Shown: positions 17,154-26,411 of the stretch, piece by piece
Layout of the letters: each line of letters opens with the position of its first letter
Position numbering within the stretch: the stretch's first letter is position 1
From: Nonomuraea maritima
GTDB lineage: Bacteria > Actinomycetota > Actinomycetes > Streptosporangiales > Streptosporangiaceae
Length of the DNA: 64,000 nt
Assembly (NCBI RefSeq): GCF_900100395.1
Contig: NZ_FNFB01000009.1
Span: 62,001-126,000 of the forward strand
Direction: 5' to 3'
Notes under the pieces: generated by a model
Seen by the model: only the letters and a program-made list of their open reading frames with translations
Told to the model about the DNA's origin: nothing
The model's database searches: none
Position numbers and translations under genes: made by a program

Positions 17154-18501
17154 CGCGGTCCACCTCGATCGGCAGCCGGCTGAAGCGGTGCAGCAGCCAC
17201 CCGACACCGCCGGCGAGCCCCAGGTAGACCGCGATCAGCGTGCCGTACCCGATCGGTATCCCGGACGCGCCGGTGACCGCCTGGCTGGTCCGCATGATCC
17301 CGTACACGATCCAGGGCTGGCGTCCGACCTCCGTGGTCACCCAGCCGCAGATGAGCGCCACGACCGACAGCGGACCCGCCACCACGACCGCGCGGTAGAA
17401 CCACGGCGAGCCGGGCAGCCGTCTGTGGCGCAACCGGACGTAGAGGTAGACGACGCTGAGCAGCGCGAGCAGCATCCCGATGCCCACCATGCTCTGGAAG
17501 GCCAGCCGTACGACGTTCACCGGCGGCTGGTCCTCCACCGGCACCGTGTCGAGGCCCGCGACCGTCGCGTCCGGGTCGTGGAAGGCCAGCAGCGACAGCA
17601 GGCGCGGGATCTCGACGCCGTACACGACGTCGCGGCCGTCGTACCAGCCGAGCAGGTGCTCGGGCGCGCCGCGGGTCGTGCGGGCCAGCCCCTCGAGCGC
17701 GGCCAGCTTCACCGGCTGGTGGTGCGCCACCTCGCGCGCCGCCCAGTCGCCGATGAACACCTGCAGCGGCGCGGCCACCGCCGCCGCCGACAACGCCACC
17801 GTCAGCGCCGTACGCCGGTACCGGTCGCGGCGGCCGCGCAGGAACCCCCACGCGTACGGGACGGCGAGCAGGAACCCCGCGACGACGAACCCGGCGACGT
17901 ACATGTGGACGAACTCGTGCCAGAAGTAGCCGTTCCCGAACAGCGCCGACCACGGGCGAGCGTCGACCGCGCGGCCGTCCTGCGTCGTGAACCCGGTGGG
18001 GTGGTTCATCCACCCGTTCACGGAGATCACGAACAGCGACCCCATGACGCCCGCGAGTGCCACGGGAATGCCCGCGAGGAAGTGCAGTCGCGGGCGCAGC
18101 CGGTCCCACCCGTAGACGTAGATCGCGATGAAGATCGCCTCGATGAAGAACGAGAACCCCTCCAGCGTGAACCCCAGCCCGAACACGTTGCCGTAGCGGG
18201 CCATGAACTCCGGCCACAGCAGCCCCAGCTCGAAGCTGAGGATCGTCCCGGTCACCACGCCGATGGCGAACAGCCCCAGCATCACCTTCGACCAACGCCT
18301 GGCGAGCGTACGGAACAGCGGGTCGCCGGTCCGCAGGTGACGCCACTCGCAGAACAGGACCATCGCCGGGAAGGCGATCCCGAAGCACACGAGCGGGATG
18401 TGCACGGCCAGCGACAACGCCTGCATCTGCCGCGCCTGGAACAGGTAACCCGGATCGACCGGCGCGACCGCACCGCCGAGAGCCGCGATCGTCACGCTCA
18501 C
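17146..18501 (-). CDS. cydA: Cytochrome bd ubiquinol/menaquinol oxidase subunit I
   Basis: 451-aa heme-carrying subunit. The heme b595 ligand His34 is in QALSLAVHIPLV; GRQPW near residue 395 is conserved in the family. The Q-loop between transmembrane segments 6 and 7 is short (cyanide-insensitive/CioA-like type). It uses menaquinol in actinobacteria. First gene of a cydAB operon. The 290-bp region upstream (18502-18791) holds two divergent promoters, but I could not identify a redox-regulator box. Confidence 0.95.
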   Translation of the reverse strand: MSVTIAALGGAVAPVDPGYLFQARQMQALSLAVHIPLVCFGIAFPAMVLFCEWRHLRTGDPLFRTLARRWSKVMLGLFAIGVVTGTILSFELGLLWPEFMARYGNVFGLGFTLEGFSFFIEAIFIAIYVYGWDRLRPRLHFLAGIPVALAGVMGSLFVISVNGWMNHPTGFTTQDGRAVDARPWSALFGNGYFWHEFVHMYVAGFVVAGFLLAVPYAWGFLRGRRDRYRRTALTVALSAAAVAAPLQVFIGDWAAREVAHHQPVKLAALEGLARTTRGAPEHLLGWYDGRDVVYGVEIPRLLSLLAFHDPDATVAGLDTVPVEDQPPVNVVRLAFQSMVGIGMLLALLSVVYLYVRLRHRRLPGSPWFYRAVVVAGPLSVVALICGWVTTEVGRQPWIVYGIMRTSQAVTGASGIPIGYGTLIAVYLGLAGGVGWLLHRFSRLPIEVDRDG

Positions 18502-18791
18502 GCCGTCCTCACCTCACCACCTGACCGCCCGGACGGCCGTACCCCTCATTCAGACACCCCACGACCAGCTGAATGACGAAAACCCCCGACATGGAGCAAG
18601 TAACCGGATCAATACTATGAGTAACCTTTCGCCGCACACCGCAAGGCTCGCCGGACCAACACGCGTCTGGAGCGACCGGGATCAAGGTAATCTGCTGGGC
18701 GTATCGGTGATGCGGCCCGACGGGCTTCCGCCTCGGTAGCGGACACGCCCCCATACCGCACGAGTCTTTCGTGCTGCCTGGGGGTACATCC

Positions 18792-20672
18792 GTGGCCGTC
18801 TTCCGGCATTCGGCGGAAAGCCTGGTCCAGCTGGTGTCTGAGTCGGTGCCCGAACGGGTCCTCAGCGAGGTGATCGCCGAGAACTTACGGGCGACCCAGG
18901 GCATCAACCCGGGCAAGGGAGAACGCAGGTCCTGGGACCGAAGCATCCCCATCCTGGCGCGCGACCTGGTCGAAGCGGGCCTCGGCGGCGTCGAGATGCT
19001 CATCGAGTACCAACTGCCGCTGACCAGCAAGCGGGCCGACGTCATCCTCGCCGGACGCGACCGGCGGACGGGGGCTGACTCGTACCTGATCGTCGAGCTC
19101 AAGCAGTGGAGCCAGGCGGAGCTGTACGAGGACGACGCTGATCTCGTCCTGGTGCCGGGCATGGGTGACCGGCCCAAGCTTCACCCCGTGCTGCAGGTGC
19201 GCGGCTACTGCGACTACCTGGCCGACTTCGTCGGAGCGCTGGACCAGCACCGGGGCGCGGTCCGTGGGGTGGCCTACCTGCACAACGCCGGCGACCTGGA
19301 CATCCACCACCTCTACGACCGCGTCGAGGACGAACGTACCCGGCTCTTCAGCAAGACGCGACGCGGCGAGTTCGTCGACTACCTCAAGGCGCAGTTCGCG
19401 CCCGAGCCGGGAGCCGCAGCGGCCGACCGCCTGCTCTCCAGCTCCATCCGGCCGTCCAAGCAGCTGCTCAGGGCCGCGGCCGGGGAGATCAAGAACCGTG
19501 ACCAGTTCGTCCTGCTGGCCGAGCAGCGCCTTGCCTTCGAGATGGTCCTGCACGCGGTGGAGAAGGCCCGTGCCGGCAACTCCAAGCAGGTCGTGATCAT
19601 CACCGGCGGGCCAGGCTCCGGCAAGAGCGTCATCGCGCTGTCCCTGCTCGGCGAGCTGTCCGACCGTGGGTACTCAGCCCTGCACGCCACCGGTTCACGC
19701 TCCTTCACCGAGACGATGCGGCGGGTCGTCGCCAAGGGGTCGAGCCGGATGAAGGCCATGTTCAAGTACTTCAACAACTTCATGACCGCGAGGCCCAACG
19801 ATCTGGATGTCCTCATCTGCGACGAGGCACATCGTATTCGCGAGACCTCGGAGAACAGGTTCACCAAGGCTGACCGGCGGACGGGCCGGCCACAGGTGGA
19901 CGAGCTCATCAACGCGGCGAGGGTACCGGTCTTCCTGCTGGACGAGCATCAGGTCGTACGGCCGGGGGAGATGGGGCGCGTCGCCGACATCACCGCCCAT
20001 GCCCGCTCTCTCGGCCTTGCCGTGCACCAGGTCGATCTGGACGCCCAGTTCCGCTGCGGCGGCAGCCGGGCGTACGAGGAATGGGTGCTGCGCCTGCTGG
20101 GCCTGGACGGCGGCGGTCCGGAGGTGTGGAAGGGCGACGACCACTTCGCCGTCTCCCTCGCCGAGTCTCCGTACGAGCTGGAGGCCCTGTTGCAGGCCAG
20201 GCTCGCGGCCGGGTACTCGGCGCGGATCACCGCCGGCTTCTGCTGGCCATGGAGCAGCCCGAACGGCGACAGCCTGGTCGCCGACGTCCGGATCGGCGAC
20301 TGGGCGCGACCGTGGAACGTCAAGGGCGACAGGGCCGTGGGGGACGCGCCGGCCAGTGCCTTGTGGGCCTCGTCGCCCGGCGGCTTCGAACAGGTGGGGT
20401 GCGTCTACACGGCGCAGGGCTTCGAGTACGACTGGAACGGCGTCATCCTCGGGCCCGATCTCGTCCACCGCGACGGCAGGCTGGTCACTGTGCGCAGCGC
20501 CAGTAAGGATCCCGCGCTGATGCGGAAAGGCGTCAGCGACGAACAGGCGGACCAGTTGATTCGCAACACCTACAAGGTGCTGCTGACCCGCGGCATGATG
20601 GGCACCGCCGTGTACTCGGTCGATCCTGAGACGCAGCAGTTCCTCGCGGGACTGCTGGAGACGGGTGCGTGA
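18792..20672 (+). CDS. DUF2075-family ATPase/helicase-like protein with N-terminal PD-(D/E)xK nuclease-like domain
   Basis: 626 aa. GTG 18792 is chosen because GGGGG lies 8 bases upstream; GTG 18771 has no ribosome site. Residues 60-105 match the nuclease pattern: Glu72, Asp83 and ELK with Glu102 and Lys104. Residues 260 onward form a superfamily-1-like P-loop domain: Walker A GGPGSGKS (272-279), Walker B ending in the DEAH box (344-347), and later helicase-type motifs (DAQFRCGG, YTAQGFEYDWNGV, LLTRGMMGT). DUF2075 proteins with such fusions occur in defence loci. A direct nucleic-acid role is inferred. Confidence 0.82.
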   Translation: MAVFRHSAESLVQLVSESVPERVLSEVIAENLRATQGINPGKGERRSWDRSIPILARDLVEAGLGGVEMLIEYQLPLTSKRADVILAGRDRRTGADSYLIVELKQWSQAELYEDDADLVLVPGMGDRPKLHPVLQVRGYCDYLADFVGALDQHRGAVRGVAYLHNAGDLDIHHLYDRVEDERTRLFSKTRRGEFVDYLKAQFAPEPGAAAADRLLSSSIRPSKQLLRAAAGEIKNRDQFVLLAEQRLAFEMVLHAVEKARAGNSKQVVIITGGPGSGKSVIALSLLGELSDRGYSALHATGSRSFTETMRRVVAKGSSRMKAMFKYFNNFMTARPNDLDVLICDEAHRIRETSENRFTKADRRTGRPQVDELINAARVPVFLLDEHQVVRPGEMGRVADITAHARSLGLAVHQVDLDAQFRCGGSRAYEEWVLRLLGLDGGGPEVWKGDDHFAVSLAESPYELEALLQARLAAGYSARITAGFCWPWSSPNGDSLVADVRIGDWARPWNVKGDRAVGDAPASALWASSPGGFEQVGCVYTAQGFEYDWNGVILGPDLVHRDGRLVTVRSASKDPALMRKGVSDEQADQLIRNTYKVLLTRGMMGTAVYSVDPETQQFLAGLLETGA

Positions 20673-20730
20673 GCGACGGCTGGTCGGAAACTGGATTGCT
20701 GGGATCTGTGGGTGATGTCAACATTCCCGG

Positions 20731-21165
20731 ATGAGCGAACAGGAACTGCAGCAGATCGAGGCGAACGTTCGGTTCGCCCTTGACCAGCTCGGGCCGTTGA
20801 GCGATGTGGAGTTCGGGCTCAACGAAGAGTCCGTCGAGTGGGTCGAGGGGTTCATCGAGCGTCAGCGTTGCCGGCCTGACTTCGATCTGGAGCAGGCCAG
20901 CGGGCTGGTGGGCGTGCTCGGCTCGTTCCTCGGGGCGTGCATCGCCTCCGCCACGGGCGGCAGGTGGCACAAGCTGGACCAGGACAGAGGGTGGGGCGTG
21001 CTCCTCCCGGACGGCAGCACGGTCTTCCCCGTCACGAAAGTGCGTAAGCAGTTCCGTGACGGCCTCGAGGGTGGCGAGACGATCACCAGTTTGTACCAGG
21101 TCGCGGTCGAGTTCGTCGCCACGGGGAAGTTGCAGGCGGCGAGAAAAGGTTCGACCGACCAGTGA
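20731..21165 (+). CDS. Hypothetical acidic protein downstream of the DUF2075 gene
   Basis: 144-aa soluble, acidic protein beginning MSEQELQQIEANVRFALDQL. A central hydrophobic helix (LVGVLGSFLGACIAS) and a compact beta segment (GWGVLLPDGSTVFPVTKVRK) are visible. I do not recognise a family. It follows the DUF2075 gene by 58 bases on the same strand, so it may be a partner or immunity-type protein, but nothing in its sequence proves this. The following 150 bases to 21312 hold no supported gene. Confidence 0.7.
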   Translation: MSEQELQQIEANVRFALDQLGPLSDVEFGLNEESVEWVEGFIERQRCRPDFDLEQASGLVGVLGSFLGACIASATGGRWHKLDQDRGWGVLLPDGSTVFPVTKVRKQFRDGLEGGETITSLYQVAVEFVATGKLQAARKGSTDQ

Positions 21166-21312
21166 TTTCCACCCATGCGAAAGTGCCTGCGAAGGCGACG
21201 GTGATCCTTCAGGGCCACGGTCCGCCTGGCGCTCAAGGTGATCGATCGCATGGTGCTGCAGGTCTGGTGCTGGGGTCCTTCCGGCAGCGAGGGAGGAGCG
21301 GACGGCGTGAGA

Positions 21313-22515
21313 TCAGCTGCGGCGGGCGTGCAGGGTGCGGGCGAGCTTGGGGCCTAGCCAGCGCTTGAACGCGCGCAGCGACTCCAGGCTGCCCGCCGCC
21401 TGGTCGAGCCGGTAGTACAGGCGCGGCGGCACGTGCGGGAGCAGCGGCGAGTGCCGCTGGCCGAGCAGCGCGAACATCTGCGCCGGCGGCAGGTCGACGT
21501 AGCGGGGCAGGTTCTCGTACCACTGGGCGCTGTAGCGGGCGGCGCTCTGCAGCGACAGGATCTCCGCCCTGCGCTCCCGTCCGTACGCGGTGAGGGCGTC
21601 GTCGAGGCGGGCGTGCTCGTGCAGCGTACGGGCCAGGGTGATGGCGTCCTCCAGGGCGAGTGTGGTGCCGGCGCCGATGGAGTAGTGCGTGGTGTGCGCC
21701 GCGTCGCCGATCAGCACGAGGTTGTCGCGGTGCCAGGTCCGGTTGGTCAGCGTACGGAAGTTGAGCCACTGCGCGGCGCCGTCGCTCGTCGAGCGGCCGA
21801 TCAGCGGGTGGCCGTCGAGCGGTTCGGCGAACAGCCGCTCCAGCAGGGCGAGACCGTCCGACTCGGATGCCCGGTCGAGGCCGAGGCCCGTCCAGGTCTC
21901 CGGGGAGCACTCGATGACGCACGTGCTGTGCCCGTCGCTGAACCCGTAGCCGTAGCACCAGATCCAGCCGTGCGCGGTCTCCACGAAGGCGAAGGTGAAC
22001 GAGTCGAAGACCTTGGTCGTGCCGAGCCAGATGTACTTGTTGCGGCCGTGCGTGATCCGGGTGCCGAAGTGGTCGACGTGGTCGCGCCGCAGCACGCTGT
22101 TCACCCCGTCGCCGGCCACGACCAGGTCGGTGTCGGGCAGGTTGCTGCGGCCGGCGATTCCGTTGCGGTACTCCAGGCGTACACCGAGGGACGCCGCCCG
22201 CACGCCGAGGATCTGCAGCAGCCGCCGCCGGCCGATGCCGTGCCCCTGGTCGCCGGGGTGGACCGTGGTGGCGCCGCGGATGTGCGCGACGCCGTCGCTC
22301 CACCGGACCGACTCCTCGCTGATCGCCCTGGCCGACTCCGGGTCACCGGCCCGGAGTTTGTCGAGCAGCCCGCCCCAATAGGTCACCCCCCAGCCGTACG
22401 TCGCCCCGGCCGGGTTCCGCTCGTACACGGTGATGTCATGGGACGGGTCCCGCAGCTTCATCAGGATGGAGAAGTACAGGCTGGCGGGTCCGCCGCCGAC
22501 GCAGGCGACCTTCAC
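21313..22515 (-). CDS. FAD-dependent monooxygenase (anthraniloyl/salicylyl-CoA hydroxylase-like)
   Basis: 400-aa class A flavin hydroxylase. The FAD ADP-binding loop is CVGGGPASLYFSIL at the N-terminus; DLVVAGDGVNS is the DG motif and LIGDAAHTTHYSIGAG the GD motif. It resembles the N-terminal half of the bifunctional enzyme at 35126-37480 but lacks the old-yellow-enzyme reductase half. The substrate is therefore probably an aromatic acyl-CoA or similar ring. It stands alone, with no operon partner. Confidence 0.85.
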   Translation of the reverse strand: MKVACVGGGPASLYFSILMKLRDPSHDITVYERNPAGATYGWGVTYWGGLLDKLRAGDPESARAISEESVRWSDGVAHIRGATTVHPGDQGHGIGRRRLLQILGVRAASLGVRLEYRNGIAGRSNLPDTDLVVAGDGVNSVLRRDHVDHFGTRITHGRNKYIWLGTTKVFDSFTFAFVETAHGWIWCYGYGFSDGHSTCVIECSPETWTGLGLDRASESDGLALLERLFAEPLDGHPLIGRSTSDGAAQWLNFRTLTNRTWHRDNLVLIGDAAHTTHYSIGAGTTLALEDAITLARTLHEHARLDDALTAYGRERRAEILSLQSAARYSAQWYENLPRYVDLPPAQMFALLGQRHSPLLPHVPPRLYYRLDQAAGSLESLRAFKRWLGPKLARTLHARRS

Positions 22516-22634
22516 AGGAACTCCCGGTTGATGACCTCAGGCACATGATCGGCTACTGATGGTAGTCGATCGAGGTCATCCTCCCGGGTGATCCGACACG
22601 CGTGGTCCGTCCGGATGTGCAGGTCAGCGGTGCT

Positions 22635-23282
22635 CTATGACGTCCGGACGCGGCGCATCAGCAGGTGGCCACGGCGGAACCGTTCGTCCTCCAGCGGTTC
22701 GCGCAGCATCCGGGCCACCTCGACGAACTCCTCCCCGCGGGCCAGGTCGGCCAGGGCATCGATCGGCCACCGATAGGCCGTGGTGACCCTGTGGTCGAAC
22801 GGCTGCACCGGATCGCCTTCCGACTCGAAGAAGCCGAGCAGGAGGTGGCCGCCCGGGGCGATCACCCGGCGGAACTCGGCGAAGTACGGCGGCAGCTCCG
22901 ACGGCGGCACGTGGATCAGGGAGTACCAGGAGAGCAGGCCGCCCAGCTCGCCGTCGGCCATGTCCATGGCGGTCATCGAGCCGAGTTCGAAACGCAGGCC
23001 GGGATGCTCCCGGCGGGCGATGTCGATCAGCGCGGGGGACAGGTCGATGCCGAAGGCGTCCAGCCCGAGATCGCGCAGGTGCGCCGTCATGTGCCCGGGA
23101 CCGCAGCCCGCCTCGGCGACGGGCCGCGGCCCGTCGGTCCGTACGAGTTCGGCGAACACGGCGAGGATCGCACGATCGACGGGCAGGCGGTCGAGCGAGC
23201 CACGGGTGAAGTCCGTGTACAGCTGGGCGACGGCGTCGTAGGCGGCCGCCGTCTCGGTCAGGTAGGGGGAGGTTTCGGCCAT
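22635..23282 (-). CDS. Class I SAM-dependent methyltransferase
   Basis: 215 aa. SAM motif I is AEAGCGPGHMTAHL near residue 58, the acidic end of strand 2 is FGIDLSP, and motif post-I/IV lies in LLSWYSLIHVPPSELP. This is the Methyltransferase_11/25 type acting on small molecules. It sits in an isolated position between a monooxygenase and a dehydrogenase on the same strand, but gaps of over 60 bases do not suggest tight coupling. Confidence 0.88.
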   Translation of the reverse strand: MAETSPYLTETAAAYDAVAQLYTDFTRGSLDRLPVDRAILAVFAELVRTDGPRPVAEAGCGPGHMTAHLRDLGLDAFGIDLSPALIDIARREHPGLRFELGSMTAMDMADGELGGLLSWYSLIHVPPSELPPYFAEFRRVIAPGGHLLLGFFESEGDPVQPFDHRVTTAYRWPIDALADLARGEEFVEVARMLREPLEDERFRRGHLLMRRVRTS

Positions 23283-23349
23283 GGCGGACGACTGTAGCTC
23301 ATCGGGTGGCGGAGGTGATCGGTCATCGCGCCGGCTTGCCCACCGGCCC

Positions 23350-24411
23350 CTACCGCGTCGGCTCGGGTGCGAGGGGCGGGCCGTCGGGGAGGCCGCCCAC
23401 GTCGCGCCAGGTCGCCAGGAAGTCCTCCGCCACGGCGCACGAGCCCGCGTACGGGCCGTCGGGATGTTCCAGCGCCAGGGCGGTCAGCTGGGTGACGCGT
23501 TCCTCGACCAGGGCGCGCGCCGACACCGCGTCGGAGATCCTGCGTGACTGTTCGGCCACGTAGCCGATCGTGGCGCCGGCGCCGCAGACGAAGTCGGCCA
23601 GCGTCATCACGCCTCGCTCCCGAAGCACGCGCAGCCCGTCCGCCGTGTACGGCACGTTCGCCGCCGGGGCGACCACGCGGGCGCGTACCGAAGCGGTGCG
23701 CGAGGCGCTCAGGGTGCCGGTCCGCGCGCCGGGCACCAGCACGTCGGCCGCCACCTCGTACAGCGCCGCGGCCGGCAGCACCGGCAGGCCGAGCCGGCTC
23801 ACGCAGGCGTCGCCGTGCTCGGCGCGCAGCTCTTCGAGCGCGGCGACGTCCAGCCCGGAGGGGTCGGTCACGCAGCCGTGCAGGGTCGACAGGGCGACGA
23901 CGCGCGCGCCCCGCAGCACGGCCTCCCGCGCGACGGCGCCACCGACCTTGCCGAAGCCCTCCACCGCGATCGTCCGCCCGTCCAGGCCGCCGAGCGCGGT
24001 CTCCGCGGCGGCGACCACCCCCAGGCCGGTCACCACGGTGTCGACCAGTTCCCCGCCGACCTCCTGGTGCATCACCGAGTCGGTACGGTAACCGGGCAGC
24101 GGAGCGAAGTCCTGCGTCCGCGTGCCGAGGTCCGAGGACGTGAGGAAGACGCCCTCCTTGACCAGCGGAGTGATCTCCGCGCAGTAGCGGGCCACGGTGT
24201 CCGCGCGGTGCTCGGCGTCGGCCCGCAGCACCGCTTTGGCGCCGCCGATCCGCTCGCCGAGCACGGCCAGCTTGTACGTCATCGCCCGCGCCAGCAGCCC
24301 GGCCTCGCCGGGGGTGACGTCGGGGGCGAGGCGCGTGCCGCCCGCGCTCGTCGGGCAGTCCAGGTCGAAGGCGATGTGCCCCTCCACCGAGGCGAGTTCG
24401 ACGATCCTCAT
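23350..24411 (-). CDS. Glu/Leu/Phe/Val dehydrogenase family protein
   Basis: 353-aa NAD(P)-dependent amino-acid dehydrogenase. ATG 24411 has AGGAG seven bases upstream, better than ATGs further out. The glycine-rich dimerisation/catalytic segment contains MTYKLAVLGERIGGAKAVL with the substrate lysine; the Rossmann loop is VEGFGKVGGAVA near residue 172. The sequence is well diverged from housekeeping GdhA, and its length is closer to leucine/phenylalanine dehydrogenases. The exact substrate is unassigned. Confidence 0.88.
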   Translation of the reverse strand: MRIVELASVEGHIAFDLDCPTSAGGTRLAPDVTPGEAGLLARAMTYKLAVLGERIGGAKAVLRADAEHRADTVARYCAEITPLVKEGVFLTSSDLGTRTQDFAPLPGYRTDSVMHQEVGGELVDTVVTGLGVVAAAETALGGLDGRTIAVEGFGKVGGAVAREAVLRGARVVALSTLHGCVTDPSGLDVAALEELRAEHGDACVSRLGLPVLPAAALYEVAADVLVPGARTGTLSASRTASVRARVVAPAANVPYTADGLRVLRERGVMTLADFVCGAGATIGYVAEQSRRISDAVSARALVEERVTQLTALALEHPDGPYAGSCAVAEDFLATWRDVGGLPDGPPLAPEPTR

Positions 24412-24524
24412 GTGCGCACTCCTCATGTCCGCCGGCCATGTGATGACCACGCCTGCCGACCAATCTCGACGCGAACCGGCCACGTGTCCATGGCGGAACC
24501 GTCGAGAAACATGGTTGCCTTCGC

Positions 24525-24563
24525 AAACCTAGGCGTCCTAGGTTTGGACCTAGTATCCCTAGG
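24525..24563. promoter_or_regulatory. Four CCTAG(G) boxes upstream of the FBP-domain gene
   Basis: AAACCTAGG-CGT-CCTAGGTTT is a perfect 9-bp inverted repeat (24525-24545). Two further CCTAG boxes follow. Box starts are at 24528, 24537, 24549 and 24558, i.e. spacings of 9, 12 and 9 bases, so the two pairs are 21 bases (two helical turns) apart. The last box overlaps TAGGAT (24560-24565), a good actinobacterial -10. Likely a cooperative operator in the region between the dehydrogenase and FBP genes. Confidence 0.55.
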
Positions 24564-24653
24564 ATTGGGGAGCGCGCCCGTGGCTACGGAGCCGGCCGCC
24601 TCGCCGCGCACGGGCCCCATGTCCCCCCACCACCCCGTACCAGAGGAAGAAGC

Positions 24654-25172
24654 ATGAATCCGATCACCGAGCGCGACATCCGTGGTTCCTTCGTCAACTG
24701 CTCGAAGGGCGAGGCGCGCAGGCTCGGCCTCCCGCGTGACCTGGCCCGCACGCCCTGGCCCGACCTCGACTTCCTCGGCTGGCGCGATCCGGGGGCGCCC
24801 GAACGCGCCTACCTGGTGGCCGAGCGCGACGGCGGCCTCGTCGGCGTCTCCCTCCGTCCCGCCCAGGACGTCCGCAGGAGCTTCACCAAGTCCACCCTGT
24901 GCTCGGTGTGCGTGACCCAGCACCCCGGCACCGGCGTCGCCCTGTTCGCCGCGCCCCGGGTCGGCGCCGCCGGACGTCAGGGCAACACGGTGGGCGTGTA
25001 CATGTGCTCCGACCTGGCGTGTTCCCTCTACGTGCGCGGCAGGCGACAGGCCGAGCCGGGCGAACGGTTCGAGTCGCTCACCGTCGAGGATCGCGTCGCG
25101 CGCGCGGTCGCCAACCTGGACGCCTTCCTGGACCGGGTCCTCGACGACACCCTGGCCGGCGCTCCGCTGTAG
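24654..25172 (+). CDS. FBP-domain (FusB-like, EF-G-binding) zinc protein
   Basis: 172-aa protein of the FBP/FusB-type family, which binds elongation factor G on the ribosome; FusB members confer fusidic-acid tolerance. The C-terminal treble-clef zinc finger shows CSVC near residues 83-86 and CSDLAC near residues 122-127. The N-terminal region (ITERDIRGSFVNCSKGEARR) is typical of actinobacterial members. The CCTAG repeat array lies about 90 bases upstream and probably controls it. Whether it confers resistance or simply modulates EF-G is unknown. Confidence 0.85.
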   Translation: MNPITERDIRGSFVNCSKGEARRLGLPRDLARTPWPDLDFLGWRDPGAPERAYLVAERDGGLVGVSLRPAQDVRRSFTKSTLCSVCVTQHPGTGVALFAAPRVGAAGRQGNTVGVYMCSDLACSLYVRGRRQAEPGERFESLTVEDRVARAVANLDAFLDRVLDDTLAGAPL

Positions 25173-25226
25173 CAGGCGACGCCCACCAGGGTCCGAACTC
25201 CGGGGGCCTGGCCTGAGCGTCGCTCG

Positions 25227-26327
25227 TCACCTGGACGCCTCACCGTCCTCAGGCGGCTCCACCGTCCTGGAGGCGGCGGCGTGGCAGGCGCCGAAGCCCT
25301 CCGCACGCAGCACCGACCTGCCCGACACGACCCGGACGGCCACCTCCGTCATGTCGCCGCTCTCGGGCACACCGGCGGCCGCCGCCATCGCCCCCGACTC
25401 GTCGTAGACCACCCGCAGTCGTGGCCAGGCCGGGCGGGGGAACGCCTGCCGCAGGCAGGTGGCCGTCGCGGCCACCACCAGCCGGGCCAGCGGGAACAGT
25501 TCGTCAGGGCTGCCCGTCACCACAACGACCGTGATCTCGGTGCCGGGAGGCGCGGCGCGCACGGCCTCCTCCGCGGCCGACAGCCGATGCAGCCCCAGCA
25601 CCGCCACGACCCCGTCGCGGGTCGGGCGCGCGGGCTCGCCGGTGACCGCGTCGACAGCCTCGGGAGGCGTCCATGGCTCGTCGGTCGCGCGTACGTCCGG
25701 AATCATGGGCGCGACGAACCAGGGGTCGCCCGCGTCGAGGTCGGCGAGCCCCTCGCACACGCGGATGACGTCGAACGGGTCGACGAACCCCGGCGCCGCG
25801 GCGGCGAGCTGCCCGGCTCCCTGCAGCACGGTCAGCGCGGCCTCGGCGATCCGCACCAGACGCCCGCCGGGTTCCCTGGGCGGGCGCAGCTTCTCCAGGG
25901 CGAGCCCCAGCAGCACCGCGTTGAGCTTCATGAGCTGCGCGTACGGCTTCTGGGTGAGCTCGTCGGCGAGGATCTCGGGGATCACGTCGACGCCGAGCCG
26001 GCTGGGCGCGCGCCCGTCCTCGGTGGCGAGCGGCAGCCGGGTCACCCACGCGCGCGCCACCTCGCGCAGCGCCTCGCGTACGGTGAGCGCCGGTTCGGCG
26101 GGCGGGTTTACCGGGGCGCGCTCGGCCAGGTCGGCCAGCACGGCGAAGTAGAGCGCCCGCTTGCTCGGGAAGTTGGAGTAGACCGCCCCGCGCGTGAGCT
26201 CGGCGCGGTCGGCGATGACGTCGATCTTGGCGTCACGGAATCCGCTCCTGGCGAACTCGTCCCTGGCCGCCGCCAGGACCTTCGCGCGGTTCCGCTCCTG
26301 TGCCTCCGCCCTGCTGAGCCGGGCCAT
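25227..26327 (-). CDS. TetR-family regulator with long C-terminal extension
   Basis: 366 aa, far longer than the usual 190-230. The N-terminal HTH is clear (RAKVLAAARDEFARSGFRDA; ELTRGAVYSNFPSKRALYFA). A normal TetR ligand domain is followed by about 130 residues with alternating strands (EITVVVVTGSPDELFPLARL, WPRLRVVYDESG, EVAVRVVSGRSVLRAEGFGA) that I do not recognise. ATG 26327 has GAGGAG just upstream. It is divergent from the P450-clpX operon over 84 bases containing GATGA-GA-TCATC, so it is the probable regulator of that operon. Confidence 0.88.
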   Translation of the reverse strand: MARLSRAEAQERNRAKVLAAARDEFARSGFRDAKIDVIADRAELTRGAVYSNFPSKRALYFAVLADLAERAPVNPPAEPALTVREALREVARAWVTRLPLATEDGRAPSRLGVDVIPEILADELTQKPYAQLMKLNAVLLGLALEKLRPPREPGGRLVRIAEAALTVLQGAGQLAAAAPGFVDPFDVIRVCEGLADLDAGDPWFVAPMIPDVRATDEPWTPPEAVDAVTGEPARPTRDGVVAVLGLHRLSAAEEAVRAAPPGTEITVVVVTGSPDELFPLARLVVAATATCLRQAFPRPAWPRLRVVYDESGAMAAAAGVPESGDMTEVAVRVVSGRSVLRAEGFGACHAAASRTVEPPEDGEASR

Positions 26328-26380
26328 CGTCCTCCTCGTTGCCGTGCGGGTGAAATCCAGGATACCGTCAACATTCAAAT

Positions 26381-26392
26381 GATGAGATCATC
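26381..26392. promoter_or_regulatory. Candidate operator between TetR and P450-clpX
   Basis: GATGA-GA-TCATC, a 5-bp-arm dyad in the 84-bp shared intergenic region. It lies upstream of the P450 ribosome site GGAG (26402-26405). The site is short and no clean -35/-10 pair was found, so confidence is limited. Confidence 0.35.
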
Positions 26393-26411
26393 CGAAATTA
26401 CGGAGCAGGCC

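Noticed and set aside
26379..26411. Earlier ATG starts (26379, 26382) for the P450
   Set aside because: They fall inside the dyad in the regulatory region and lack a ribosome site, whereas ATG 26412 has GGAG.
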